This document shows positions 42,258 through 50,670 of a DNA stretch of 64,000 nt, one piece after another. The stretch is from positions 3,038,001 to 3,102,000 of the forward strand of contig NZ_CP188258.1 in the NCBI RefSeq assembly GCF_049994905.1, read 5' to 3'. Both the position numbers and the translations under genes were made by a program. How positions within the stretch are numbered: position 1 is the first letter of the stretch; each line of letters opens with the position of its first letter. The notes under the pieces were generated by a model. That model searched no databases, had not been told where the DNA came from, and saw only the letters and a program-made list of their open reading frames with translations. The DNA comes from Diaminobutyricibacter sp049994905 (GTDB lineage: Bacteria > Actinomycetota > Actinomycetes > Actinomycetales > Microbacteriaceae).

Positions 42258-43818
42258 CGGTCCACACGGGATTGAGCAGGAGTTGCTTGATCGACGTCGC
42301 GGTGACGACGTACTGGCCGGGCTGCACGACGGGCAGGAACGGCCCCGTCGCGTTGGCCTGGGTCTGCCACGCCTGGTATGCCTTGGTGCGGTCGGCGGAG
42401 CCTACGGCTGATGCCGCTGCGTCTGCCAGCGTGGTGACCGCGGGGTCAGCACCCTTCGCCCACCCGGCACGGAGACCGAGGGACTCGCCCGGGTTGAACA
42501 CGAGGTAGTCCGAGGGGTCCGGGAAGTCCGGGCCCCAGTACATGATTCCCGACTGGAGCTTTCCGGCACGGTAGGCGTCGAGGAAGGTCGAGATCGGCGA
42601 CGGAGCGAGCGTGATCGTGATTCCGATGTCTTTCAGCTGCGCCTGGATCGCCTCGGCGAGGGTCTGCATCTGCAGACCGTTGACCGTGATGTCGTTCGGG
42701 TAGGAGAACTTCACAGGCTGGCCCGCGTATCCCGATGCCGCGAGGGCGGTCTTGGCCGCCGCCGCGTCGAAGGTGTTCGACGGGTCGGAGGACAGCGCGC
42801 CGAGGAACATCGACGGGACCATGCCGCCCGGCTGGGTCGAGCCAGCCCCCGCGATCGAGAGGATCTTCGAGTAGTCGATGCCGTGTCGTACCGCGGTCAG
42901 GAACTGCGCCTTGTTCGTCACACCGGCGCCGACCGTCGGGTTCTGGTTGTACCAGGTGTAGATCACGTAGGGCGAGACACCCTTGATGACTTTGGTCGAG
43001 CCGCTGTCGAGGCCCTGCACCTGGTCGGAGTTCAGGTCGAGCGCGACCTGGCTGGAGCCGGCCTGCACGTTGATCTTCTGGGTCGGCCCCGCGACGTTCT
43101 CGAGAACGACCCGGCCGTAGGCGGGCGCGGTGCCGACGTAGTGCGGGTTCAGCTTGAATACGACCTTGGTGTTGACGTTGTAGGACTCGAGCTCGTAGGG
43201 CCCGGAGCCCGCTGAGGTCTTGTTGAGGAACGCCTCCGCCTTGTCGGTGTCGTCCTCTGCTCCGCCGTTCTTCTTGACGAGGGCCGAGTTCAGGATTCCG
43301 AGCGAGGGGTTCGGGAGGATGAACGGAAGCGCCGGGTTCGGGGTCGCCGATGTCAGGGTGACGGTCTTGTCGTCGACCTTGTTGACCGTGACGCCGTCGA
43401 GGAGGAACGACGGGTTGCCCTTGAGCCCCTGGACGCGCTTGAGCGAGAACACGACGTCGTCTGCTGTGACCGTCGTGCCGTCGGAGAACTTGTGCTTGCC
43501 GTCGAGCGTCAGGGTGAGCGTCTTGTTGTCCGACGACTCCTTGTACGTCGCGAGCTGCGGCACCGGCTTGGTGACGTCCGAGCCCTTGAACGTGAGCAGC
43601 GTCTCGTACAGGGCACGGTCGACGATGCTGCCGGTGAGCTCGAACGCCCGGCCCGGGTCAGACGTCTTGAGGTCGAAGGACTGGTCGACCACAAGGGTCT
43701 TGTTGCTCGACGACGACGACGACGATGTGTTCGGCGAGCAGCCGGTGATGGCGAGGGCGGTGGCGACGCCGACCGCGATGACGCCCGCGATCGTGCGGCC
43801 CGTGTGAGACCTGGTCAT
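42235..43818 (-). CDS. Peptide-binding lipoprotein (SBP family 5, DppA/OppA type)
   Basis: A 527-residue extracytoplasmic binding protein. The signal peptide ends at a lipobox with Cys27 (ITGC), so it is membrane-tethered. A Ser-rich spacer encoded by a TCG/GTC trinucleotide run follows (around 43700-43730). The mature region has the family-5 pattern, including LTLDGKHKFSDGTTVTADDV and, toward the end, MYWGPDFPDPSDYL. AAGAAGGGG precedes the ATG. It heads the transporter genes but lies downstream of an M19 dipeptidase, separated by a small hairpin. Substrates are probably di- or oligopeptides. Confidence 0.9.
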   Translation of the reverse strand: MTRSHTGRTIAGVIAVGVATALAITGCSPNTSSSSSSSNKTLVVDQSFDLKTSDPGRAFELTGSIVDRALYETLLTFKGSDVTKPVPQLATYKESSDNKTLTLTLDGKHKFSDGTTVTADDVVFSLKRVQGLKGNPSFLLDGVTVNKVDDKTVTLTSATPNPALPFILPNPSLGILNSALVKKNGGAEDDTDKAEAFLNKTSAGSGPYELESYNVNTKVVFKLNPHYVGTAPAYGRVVLENVAGPTQKINVQAGSSQVALDLNSDQVQGLDSGSTKVIKGVSPYVIYTWYNQNPTVGAGVTNKAQFLTAVRHGIDYSKILSIAGAGSTQPGGMVPSMFLGALSSDPSNTFDAAAAKTALAASGYAGQPVKFSYPNDITVNGLQMQTLAEAIQAQLKDIGITITLAPSPISTFLDAYRAGKLQSGIMYWGPDFPDPSDYLVFNPGESLGLRAGWAKGADPAVTTLADAAASAVGSADRTKAYQAWQTQANATGPFLPVVQPGQYVVTATSIKQLLLNPVWTVDLAEIK

Positions 43819-43871
43819 GGATACCCCTTCTTTGCGCTGTGTCCGCTTAGCGTATGGCTCGCACGTTTCGG

Positions 43872-43888
43872 GCGAGTTTCCGACTCGC
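43872..43888 (-). other. Intercistronic hairpin between dipeptidase and peptide-binding protein
   Basis: GCGAGT and ACTCGC form a six-base-pair stem with a five-base loop, located just inside/after the dipeptidase end and upstream of the binding-protein ribosome site. There is no U-run, so it is unlikely to terminate strongly. Such hairpins often stabilise the message for an abundant binding protein. Confidence 0.45.
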
Positions 43889-43894
43889 GGCTAT

Positions 43895-44992
43895 TTATAG
43901 TTCGAGGACCGGCACGGCCGGGTCCGGGTTGGAGAACGCGCCGTCCGTCGCTCGGAGCACACGCAGGATGTTCCCTCCGGTGAGCGCTTCGAGATCGGAT
44001 GCGGTCCACCCCCGGTGGGCGAGCTCGGCGAGGAGCGCCGGATACCCGTCGACCCCCTCGAGCCCCTCCGGGAAGATGTCGGTACCGTCGAAGTCGCCCC
44101 CGAGCCCGATGTGCTCGACGCCGGCGACGGCACGCGCGTGCTCGATGTGGTCGGCGACGTCGCTGATCGTGACGACGGGCGCTGGCTCCGTACGGGGGCC
44201 GTCGGCCCACTCGGAGAACTCCTCTGAGAGGAACTGCGGCACGAACGTGATCATCACCACTCCGCCGTTCGCCGCGAGGCGCAGGAGCACGTCGTCCGGC
44301 ACATTGCGCGGGTGGTCCGACAGTGCCCGGCAGGAGCTGTGGCTGAAGATGACCGGCGCGTCCGTCACGTCGAGCGCGTCGTGCATGGTCGCGGGCGATA
44401 CGTGCGAGAGGTCGACGAGGATGCCCAGCCGGTTGAGCTCGCGGATGTAGTCCCTGCCACGCTCGGAGAGCCCTCCATGGCGCGGCTCATCGGTCGCCGA
44501 ATCCGCCCATGCGGTGTTGTTGACGTGCGTGAGGGTGAGGTAGCGCACGCCGAGCCTGGCGAGCATCCGCAGCACCGCCGGGGAGTCGTTGATCGAGTGG
44601 GCGCCTTCCGAGCCGAGCAGGGAGGCGATGCGGCCGGAGCTGATGGCCGCCTCGACATCGTCAGCCGAGCGGGCGAGTGAGAACGTCTCCGGGTAGCGTG
44701 CGACGAGCCGGTACACCCAGTCGATCTGTTCGAGTGTTCCCTGCACGGAGGACGGGCCATCCGGGCCGTCGTCGATGTAGACCGACCAGAACTGGGCGCC
44801 GACACCGCCCGCGCGAAGGCGTGGGATGTCCGTGTCGGTCGCGAGGAGCTCTGAAAGGCCCTCGACCGAATAGCTTCGGCTCTCGCGGCACTCCCACGCC
44901 CAGTCGTTGTGACCGTCGATCACGGGAGTGCGACGCAGCACCTGCGTGACGACCGCAGGGATGCCGGAGGAAGTGTCGTCTGTGATCACCAT
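43895..44992 (-). CDS. Membrane-dipeptidase family peptidase (M19)
   Basis: A 365-residue binuclear zinc dipeptidase. Metal-binding motifs are PVIDGHNDWAW (HxD) near residue 31, the bridging Glu in LLGSEGAHSIN, SHVSPATMHDAL, SHSSCRALSDHPRN, and GLGGDFDGTD near the C-terminus. No signal peptide is present, so it acts in the cytoplasm, hydrolysing dipeptides brought in by the transporter encoded immediately downstream. Length is typical for bacterial M19 enzymes. It is probably the first gene of the operon. Confidence 0.9.
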   Translation of the reverse strand: MVITDDTSSGIPAVVTQVLRRTPVIDGHNDWAWECRESRSYSVEGLSELLATDTDIPRLRAGGVGAQFWSVYIDDGPDGPSSVQGTLEQIDWVYRLVARYPETFSLARSADDVEAAISSGRIASLLGSEGAHSINDSPAVLRMLARLGVRYLTLTHVNNTAWADSATDEPRHGGLSERGRDYIRELNRLGILVDLSHVSPATMHDALDVTDAPVIFSHSSCRALSDHPRNVPDDVLLRLAANGGVVMITFVPQFLSEEFSEWADGPRTEPAPVVTISDVADHIEHARAVAGVEHIGLGGDFDGTDIFPEGLEGVDGYPALLAELAHRGWTASDLEALTGGNILRVLRATDGAFSNPDPAVPVLEL

Positions 44993-45113
44993 CTGCCAAG
45001 GCTAACCGCTCCGGGAGGGTGCTTTTTACCCTCGGGGCACACCCCGGGGACGAGTTATCCCCAATGTCCGATTTCCGCGCGAACGTGTCACCGGCTCCGT
45101 CTACAGTCGAGGC

Positions 45114-45611
45114 ATGAGCACTTCATTCGCGTACCTGATCCGAACGGACAGCCCCATCGGCCGGCTCGAGCTCACCAGCGACGGTGAGGCGATCACCTCG
45201 CTCTCCATCGAGCGCGACGGCCACCTCCCGCTCGAGGAGCATCCCGAGCGCACCGCCCCTGTCCTCGATGAAGCCGCGCGCCAGCTCGACGAGTATTTCG
45301 CAGGCGCACGCAAAGACTTCGTGCTTCCAGTGCGCCTGGAAGGCACCGAATTCCAGCGGAGCGTCTGGGAGGCGCTCGAGAGGCTCGAGTTCGGTCAGTT
45401 CACGTCATACGGTGAGCTGGGCGCCGAGATCGGGCGGCCGGGGTCGGGGCGGGCGATCGGCGGAGCAGTCGGGGCCAACCCGATTCCGATCATCGTCGGC
45501 TGCCACCGCGTGCTCTCGTCCAACGGACGGATCACCGGGTACAGCGGCGGCGAGGGAATCCCGACGAAACTCTGGCTGCTGACGCACGAGGGGATCATGC
45601 TGGCCGCATGA
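45114..45611 (+). CDS. ogt: Methylated-DNA--cysteine methyltransferase, GCHRV variant
   Basis: A 165-residue suicide repair protein that transfers O6-alkyl groups from guanine to its own cysteine. The helix-turn-helix segment (FGQFTSYGELGAEIGRPGSG, Arg finger in GRAIGGAVGANP) and active-site block are present. The active-site motif reads VGCHRVLSSNG instead of the usual PCHRV, so the conserved proline next to the nucleophilic cysteine is glycine. The C-terminal GYSGGEGIPTKLWLLTHEG is intact. A TACAGT hexamer (45102-45107) six bases before the ATG suggests a leaderless transcript. It overlaps the DNA glycosylase gene tag by four bases, forming an alkylation-repair operon. Confidence 0.9.
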   Translation: MSTSFAYLIRTDSPIGRLELTSDGEAITSLSIERDGHLPLEEHPERTAPVLDEAARQLDEYFAGARKDFVLPVRLEGTEFQRSVWEALERLEFGQFTSYGELGAEIGRPGSGRAIGGAVGANPIPIIVGCHRVLSSNGRITGYSGGEGIPTKLWLLTHEGIMLAA

Positions 45612-46180
45612 GCTCGACGATCATCGGCGACGACGGAGTGACGCGCTGCTCCTGGGCGGCAAGCGACGACGAGTACCGGCGCTACCACGACGAGGAGTGG
45701 GGGCGCGAACAGCGCGACCCTCGCGCGCTCTACGAGAAGCTCTGCCTCGAGGGATTCCAGGCGGGCCTCTCGTGGATCACCATCCTGCGGCGACGGACGG
45801 CCTTCCGCGAGGACTTCCACGACTTCGAGCCGGAGCAGGTCGCGGCCATGACCGAGACCGATGTCGACCGGCTCCTGCTCGATGAGCGGATCATTCGCCA
45901 TCGCGGCAAGATCGAGGCCACGATCGCCAACGCCAGGGCTACCCTCGCCCTCGATATCGGACTTTCTGAGCTGATGTGGGGCTTCGCCCCGGCGCCGGGT
46001 CGGCCGCGACCGTCGGATTTCAGCGAGGTTCCTGCCGTCACCGCTGACTCGACTGCGCTGAGCAAAGAACTCCGCAAGCGCGGGTTCCGGTTCGTCGGGC
46101 CGACAACGATGTACGCCCTGATGCAGTCGACCGGAATGGTCGACGATCACGTCGTGGGGTGCTTTCGCGCCGAGGACTGA
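45608..46180 (+). CDS. tag: DNA-3-methyladenine glycosylase I
   Basis: A 190-residue base-excision repair enzyme removing 3-methyladenine. Zinc ligands of the Tag family are present: Cys in TRCSWA, His in YHDEEWG, and His and Cys near the C-terminus in MVDDHVVGC. The substrate-pocket signature reads LCLEGFQAGLSWITILRRR. The ATG overlaps the ogt stop (ATGA), so O6-alkylguanine and 3-methyladenine repair are co-expressed. Nothing suggests adaptive control by Ada. After the stop comes about 390 bp without a recognisable gene. Confidence 0.93.
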   Translation: MSSTIIGDDGVTRCSWAASDDEYRRYHDEEWGREQRDPRALYEKLCLEGFQAGLSWITILRRRTAFREDFHDFEPEQVAAMTETDVDRLLLDERIIRHRGKIEATIANARATLALDIGLSELMWGFAPAPGRPRPSDFSEVPAVTADSTALSKELRKRGFRFVGPTTMYALMQSTGMVDDHVVGCFRAED

Positions 46181-46570
46181 AAGCTCTGGGCTGCAGCGCG
46201 ACGGAAAGCGCCGGGCCGACGACGACTGCAGGGATCGGAGCTTTACGGACTCTCGCTCGTGAGATCACCTCCGCACGTGCCCGACCGCAGGCGGAACTAG
46301 GGGATCATCACGCGTCCGAGCTTCTCGACCCCGGCGCGAGGGGATTCGCGCCTTACAACCGATGCGTCGGCCCGACAGATTGCGGGGGCTTTCGCCGCGA
46401 CCGACCGCCGCTGGCAGAGAGCCCACCGAGGCTCAGTGCTCCTCCTCTGATTCGCATAACTCGATACGAAGCTGTGATTGAGCTTCACCTTGCGCTGAGC
46501 ATATCTCACTTTTAGTGGGCACACCAGCACGTTCTACCGCCGCGCCCCTGGCTGGAATCTCGCGGAGAAT
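46181..46570. other. Gene-poor 390-bp spacer
   Basis: Lies between the convergent tag and yaaA genes. No open frame has a ribosome site or recognisable product, and codon use in the short frames is not typical for this genome. One small hairpin is visible (GGCGCGA / TCGCGCC with a six-base loop, 46333-46352) but no U-run follows. The segment from about 46430 to 46520 is richer in A+T than its surroundings. It may be a decayed gene or old insertion scar; no function is supported. Confidence 0.4.
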
Positions 46571-47356
46571 CTAGCGGAGGGTCGCCATCAAGCTGCCGGG
46601 TTCGCCCGTTACCGCGGGAACGACGAGTTCGAGCTCGTGACCGTTCATTCCGACCTCATAGCCTTCGGACCGTGCCCAGTCGAGCAGTTGCGCCGCATCG
46701 CCGAAGTCGGCCCCGCTGGTGACCAGGGCGCGAGCGAAAAGGCCCTTGGCCTGCTTGTTGAAGTGGTTCAGAGCGCGAATCCTGCCGGTGTCGTCGCGGG
46801 CGAGCACGCGCACATAGACCGAGCTCTTCGTCGCAGGGAGCGGCCCGAGCGCGGCATAGCCTTCCGACCGCAAGTCGACGATGACGCCGCTAGTGTGATC
46901 AAGGGCGGCAGTGACCGGCGCGGCCCAGGCACGCTTGAGCGTCATACCCGGAAGCCGCGAATCGAAGGAGAGCCGGTAGGCCGGAATGGAGTCGCCGGCC
47001 GATACGAGCCCGAACAGGGCCGAGTGCACAGCAACCACTTCGTGCGCCCGCGCGGCTTCGAGCGGAGACAGCGAGGCCGCGTCGAAAGCGTCGTAAAGAA
47101 CACCGGAGTACAGCGCAATGGCCGGCATGGTCGGTGCCCGCCGGAGCGCCCGGTTGCGGTCGACCTCGGCATGCTGCTTCGGTCCCAGTTTCAGTGCACG
47201 GATGCTCGCCTCGCGGTCCTTCGACAACTCCGCGACCGCCCGCAGGACCGCACGTCGCGTCCTGGTCAGCGTTGGGAACTGCAGGCGCGCGAGCTCGAGC
47301 GTGCCACCATCACCGCCGTCGTTCTTCGTCTCCGACGGCGGCAGGAGGATGAGCAC
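46571..47356 (-). CDS. yaaA: YaaA/DUF328 family peroxide-stress protein
   Basis: A 261-residue protein of the YaaA family, which in E. coli limits intracellular iron and DNA damage during hydrogen-peroxide stress and whose fold binds DNA. The N-terminal signature MLILLPPSETK is present, with YSGVLYDAFD and VYVRVLARD (the VRV-type core) further on, and NHFNKQAKGLFARAL toward the C-terminus. Length is typical. The ATG follows the stop of the upstream kinase gene directly with no spacer, so the two are probably one transcriptional unit. Function beyond the family name is inferred. Confidence 0.85.
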   Translation of the reverse strand: MLILLPPSETKNDGGDGGTLELARLQFPTLTRTRRAVLRAVAELSKDREASIRALKLGPKQHAEVDRNRALRRAPTMPAIALYSGVLYDAFDAASLSPLEAARAHEVVAVHSALFGLVSAGDSIPAYRLSFDSRLPGMTLKRAWAAPVTAALDHTSGVIVDLRSEGYAALGPLPATKSSVYVRVLARDDTGRIRALNHFNKQAKGLFARALVTSGADFGDAAQLLDWARSEGYEVGMNGHELELVVPAVTGEPGSLMATLR

Positions 47357-47932
47357 CTATCCCTCCAGGAAAGCGAGCGCGGTCTCGACGTTCTCGCCGA
47401 TGGTCGCGGTCGTGTCGACCGTGACGCGGGGAAGCGCCGCGCTCGCGCCCCTCCACTCGTCGTACTCTTCGACGCTCTGCTCGACGGCGTGCCACGTCGT
47501 CTCGTCGACGTGCGGAAGGCTACGGATGCGCTTCTCGAGCCGCGCCTTGTGGAGCTCCTGGTCGCTGCAAACGACCTCGACCACGCGCAGTTTCACGTCC
47601 GCACGTGCGGCGAGGTCACGCCACTGAAGTCGTGCAGGCTCGACGGCATTGACCGCGTCGACGATGACGGTTCGTCCGGCGAGAAGCTCCTGCTCGGCGA
47701 TCGTCTCGGCGACGAGATAGGCCGCGAGGCCCGTCGGCTGGTCTGAGTCGATGCCCGCACTGAGGATCGCGGATTCGATGGGATCGACAGATACGACCGT
47801 GGCCCCGAGCCGCGCACCGATGATCTCTGCGATCGTGGATTTTCCCGCACCGGGCAGACCGGCCATGGCGATGAGCGCAGGTACACGCACATCCCCGAAC
47901 TGCCGGTCGACGGCCGCCCCCGCTTCGACCAT
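47357..47932 (-). CDS. P-loop kinase-like ATPase (AAA_33 type)
   Basis: A 191-residue nucleotide-binding protein. Walker A is MAGLPGAGKSTIAE near residue 23, followed by SVDPIESAIL and VIVDAVNAVEPARLQWRDLA, which holds the second acidic motif of small kinases such as polynucleotide or zeta-toxin-like kinases. The LID-like region includes KARLEKRIRSLPHVDETTW. The pattern fits an AAA_33/predicted small-molecule kinase, but the substrate is unknown. It starts five bases after the atpC stop, so it may be read through from the ATP synthase operon. Confidence 0.78.
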   Translation of the reverse strand: MVEAGAAVDRQFGDVRVPALIAMAGLPGAGKSTIAEIIGARLGATVVSVDPIESAILSAGIDSDQPTGLAAYLVAETIAEQELLAGRTVIVDAVNAVEPARLQWRDLAARADVKLRVVEVVCSDQELHKARLEKRIRSLPHVDETTWHAVEQSVEEYDEWRGASAALPRVTVDTTATIGENVETALAFLEG

Positions 47933-47937
47933 TGCGC

Positions 47938-48201
47938 CTAGACCAGTTCCGCCTGGCGGGCGACGACGGTCACCGTGTCGTTCTCGACCGAGAGGAATCC
48001 TTCGTCGGCCTGGGCCGTCACGGTCGAACCGCCGACGAGGGTGACGCGAACCTCACCGACCGCCAGCATCGCGAGCAGGGGCTCATGCCCCGCGAGGATA
48101 CCGATCTGGCCCTCGACCGTACGCGCGACGACCATGCTCGCCTCACCCGACCACACCTCGTGGTCGGCGGCGACAACGCTCACCTTCAGCGGCGAAGCCA
48201 T
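47938..48201 (-). CDS. atpC: ATP synthase epsilon subunit, short form
   Basis: An 87-residue subunit of the F1 central stalk. The beta-sandwich domain is present (LKVSVVAADHEVWSGEA, GQIGILAGHEPLLAML, GFLSVENDTVTVVA). The protein ends right after it and lacks the C-terminal helical hairpin (about 45 residues) that inhibits ATP hydrolysis in longer epsilon subunits. There is no frameshift: the next gene starts five bases on. ATG at 48201 lies two bases after the atpD stop. Short forms occur in several actinobacteria. Confidence 0.92.
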   Translation of the reverse strand: MASPLKVSVVAADHEVWSGEASMVVARTVEGQIGILAGHEPLLAMLAVGEVRVTLVGGSTVTAQADEGFLSVENDTVTVVARQAELV

Positions 48202-48203
48202 GC

Positions 48204-49673
48204 TCAGCCGTTCTCCTTCTGGATCTGCGCCCACTTCTCTTCGACGTCGGTGATCGGGCCGACGTTGAAGAACGCCTGCTCGGCCACGTGGTCGAACTCA
48301 CCGCGGGCGATCGCGTCGAACGACTCGATGGTGTCCTTCAGCGGAACGGTGGAGCCTTCCACGCCTGTGAACTTCTTGGCCATGTAGGTGTTCTGCGAGA
48401 GGAACTGCTGGATGCGGCGCGCGCGCGACACTGTGATCTTGTCTTCTTCGGACAGCTCGTCGACACCGAGGATCGCGATGATCTCCTGGAGTTCTTTGTT
48501 CTTCTGCAGGATCTGCTTGACCGTCGTCGCCACCCGGTAGTGGTCCTCGCCCAGGTAACGGGGGTCGAGGATGCGGCTGGTCGAGGTCAGCGGGTCGACG
48601 GCCGGGTAGAGGCCCTTCGACGCGATCTCACGCGACAGTTCGGTGGTGGCGTCGAGGTGGGCGAAGGTGGTCGCCGGCGCCGGGTCGGTGTAGTCGTCGG
48701 CCGGAACGTAGATCGCCTGCAACGAGGTGATCGAGTGTCCACGGGTCGAGGTGATGCGCTCCTGGAGCACACCCATCTCGTCGGCCAGGTTCGGCTGGTA
48801 GCCCACCGCGGAAGGCATGCGGCCGAGCAGCGTCGAGACCTCTGAGCCCGCCTGGGTGAACCGGAAGATGTTGTCGATGAAGAGCAGCACGTCCTGGTTC
48901 TGAACGTCGCGGAAGTATTCCGCCATCGTCAGAGCGGAGAGGGCCACGCGCAGACGCGTTCCCGGCGGCTCGTCCATCTGGCCGAAGACGAGGGCGGTCT
49001 TGTCGAAGACACCTGCCTCCTCCATCTCGTGGATGAGGTCGTTGCCTTCACGGGTGCGCTCGCCGACACCGGCGAACACCGAGACACCACCGTGGTCCTG
49101 CGCGACGCGCTGGATCATCTCCTGGATGAGCACCGTCTTGCCGACGCCGGCGCCTCCGAAGAGGCCGATCTTTCCACCCTGGACGTACGGGGTGAGGAGG
49201 TCGATGACCTTGATGCCGGTCTCGAAGAGCTGGGTCTTCGACTCGAGCTGGTCGAACTTCGGGGGCTCGCGGTGGATGCCCCAGCGCTCGGTGATCTCGA
49301 TCTTCTCGCCGGGCTCGCCGTTCAGGATGTCGCCGGTCACGTTGAAGACCTTGCCTTTGGTGACATCGCCGACCGGAACCGTGATGGGACCGCCGGTGTC
49401 ACGAACCTCCTGGCCGCGAACGAGACCGTCGGTCGGCTTCAGCGCGATTGCGCGAACGAGGTCGTCTCCGAGGTGCTGTGCGACCTCGAGAGTGATCTCG
49501 TGCGAGGTCTCGCCGATGGTGATCGTGGTCTTGAGGGCGTTGTAGATGCCCGGAATCGAGTCGTGCGGGAACTCGATGTCGACGACGGGGCCGGTGACGC
49601 GGGCGACACGCCCGGTAGCACCTGCGGCCTGCACCGGCGCCGTCTGCGTCTCGTCGGTTGCGATCGATGTCAT
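48204..49673 (-). CDS. atpD: ATP synthase beta subunit
   Basis: The 489-residue catalytic subunit of F1. Walker A is FGGAGVGKTVLIQE near residue 160, catalytic Glu lies in GVGERTREGNDL, and Walker B is DVLLFIDNIFRFTQAG. The ALTMAEYFRD and DELSEEDK (DELSEED loop near residue 400) motifs are intact. The N-terminus has a short polar extension before GRVARVTGPVVDIEF. It follows atpG by 45 bases and precedes atpC by two. Confidence 0.97.
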   Translation of the reverse strand: MTSIATDETQTAPVQAAGATGRVARVTGPVVDIEFPHDSIPGIYNALKTTITIGETSHEITLEVAQHLGDDLVRAIALKPTDGLVRGQEVRDTGGPITVPVGDVTKGKVFNVTGDILNGEPGEKIEITERWGIHREPPKFDQLESKTQLFETGIKVIDLLTPYVQGGKIGLFGGAGVGKTVLIQEMIQRVAQDHGGVSVFAGVGERTREGNDLIHEMEEAGVFDKTALVFGQMDEPPGTRLRVALSALTMAEYFRDVQNQDVLLFIDNIFRFTQAGSEVSTLLGRMPSAVGYQPNLADEMGVLQERITSTRGHSITSLQAIYVPADDYTDPAPATTFAHLDATTELSREIASKGLYPAVDPLTSTSRILDPRYLGEDHYRVATTVKQILQKNKELQEIIAILGVDELSEEDKITVSRARRIQQFLSQNTYMAKKFTGVEGSTVPLKDTIESFDAIARGEFDHVAEQAFFNVGPITDVEEKWAQIQKENG

Positions 49674-49718
49674 TGTCTTCTCTTCTCGTTCTACGTCAAA
49701 CGTGTTTCGTGGCCGGGA

Positions 49719-50621
49719 TCACTTGTCGGAGGTGGCAAGTGCATCGGCGCCACCGACGATCTCGGAAATCTGCTGGGTGATCTCGGACTGGCGCGCGTTG
49801 TTCGCCAGCCGGGTGTAGTCGCGGATGAGCTTGTCGGCGTTGTCGCTCGCGGCCTTCATCGCCTTCTGCGTCGCGGCGTGCTTCGAGGCGGCCGACTGGA
49901 GCATCGCGTTGAAGATCCGGCTCTCGATGTACACGGGCAGGAGCGAGTCGAGAACGGTCTCGACGTCGGGCTCGAATTCATAGAGCGGGAGCACTTCGTT
50001 GTCGACGGGCTCCTCGACGCCTTCGACGACCTCGAGCGGCAGGAGTCGCACGATCTCGGGAACCTGCGTCAGCATGTTGACGAAGCGGTTGTAGATGATG
50101 TGGATCTCATCGACCCCGCCGTCGGACGCATCGCGCAGGAAGGACTCGAGCAGGGCGTCGCCGATCTCCTTCGCCATCTCGAACTCGGGAGCGTCGGTTC
50201 CGCCGGTCCAGACGCGCTCGAACGCGCGGCGGCGGAAACTGAAGTATGCCGAGGCCTTGCGGCCGACGAGGAAGTACACGACGTCCTTGCCCTGGCTGCG
50301 CAGGAGCTCCGCAAGCTGCTCCGACTCCTTGAGCACGTTCGAGTTGAACGCGCCCGCGAGTCCGCGGTCGGACGAGAAGATGACGATCGCGGCGCGCTCG
50401 ATCTTCTCCGGCTCGGTGGTCAGGACGTGCTCGACGTTCGAGTACGTCGCGACCGCCGACACCGCGCGGGTGATGGCGCGCGCGTACGGCGTGGATGCTG
50501 CCACCCGCGCCTGCGCCTTCTGGATGCGTGAGGCGGAGATCAGCTCCATGGCCCGAGTGATCTTCTTGGTCGTCTGGGCAGACTTGATCTTCTGCCGGTA
50601 GACCCGAAGTTGCGCTCCCAT
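49719..50621 (-). CDS. atpG: ATP synthase gamma subunit
   Basis: The 300-residue rotor shaft of F1. The N-terminal helix MGAQLRVYRQKIKSAQTTKK and C-terminal helix with AMKAASDNADKLIRDYTRL and ARQSEITQQISEIVGGA are both conserved and form the coiled coil inside the alpha-beta ring. The central Rossmann-like region includes IVIFSSDRGLAGAFNSN. Length is normal for actinobacteria, with an insertion in the central part. It lies between atpA and atpD. Confidence 0.96.
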   Translation of the reverse strand: MGAQLRVYRQKIKSAQTTKKITRAMELISASRIQKAQARVAASTPYARAITRAVSAVATYSNVEHVLTTEPEKIERAAIVIFSSDRGLAGAFNSNVLKESEQLAELLRSQGKDVVYFLVGRKASAYFSFRRRAFERVWTGGTDAPEFEMAKEIGDALLESFLRDASDGGVDEIHIIYNRFVNMLTQVPEIVRLLPLEVVEGVEEPVDNEVLPLYEFEPDVETVLDSLLPVYIESRIFNAMLQSAASKHAATQKAMKAASDNADKLIRDYTRLANNARQSEITQQISEIVGGADALATSDK

Positions 50622-50670
50622 GTCTCCTACTTACCTAACTTGTCGATGCGTCGGATGTTCGCGTGGCGCC

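Noticed and set aside
46333..46352. Hairpin GGCGCGA/TCGCGCC considered as part of a tRNA
   Set aside because: No T-loop GGTTCGA, no anticodon or acceptor stem pairing around it.
46297..46530. A 77-codon minus-strand frame in the tag-yaaA spacer
   Set aside because: No ribosome site, atypical residue composition and no recognisable family; insufficient support as a gene.
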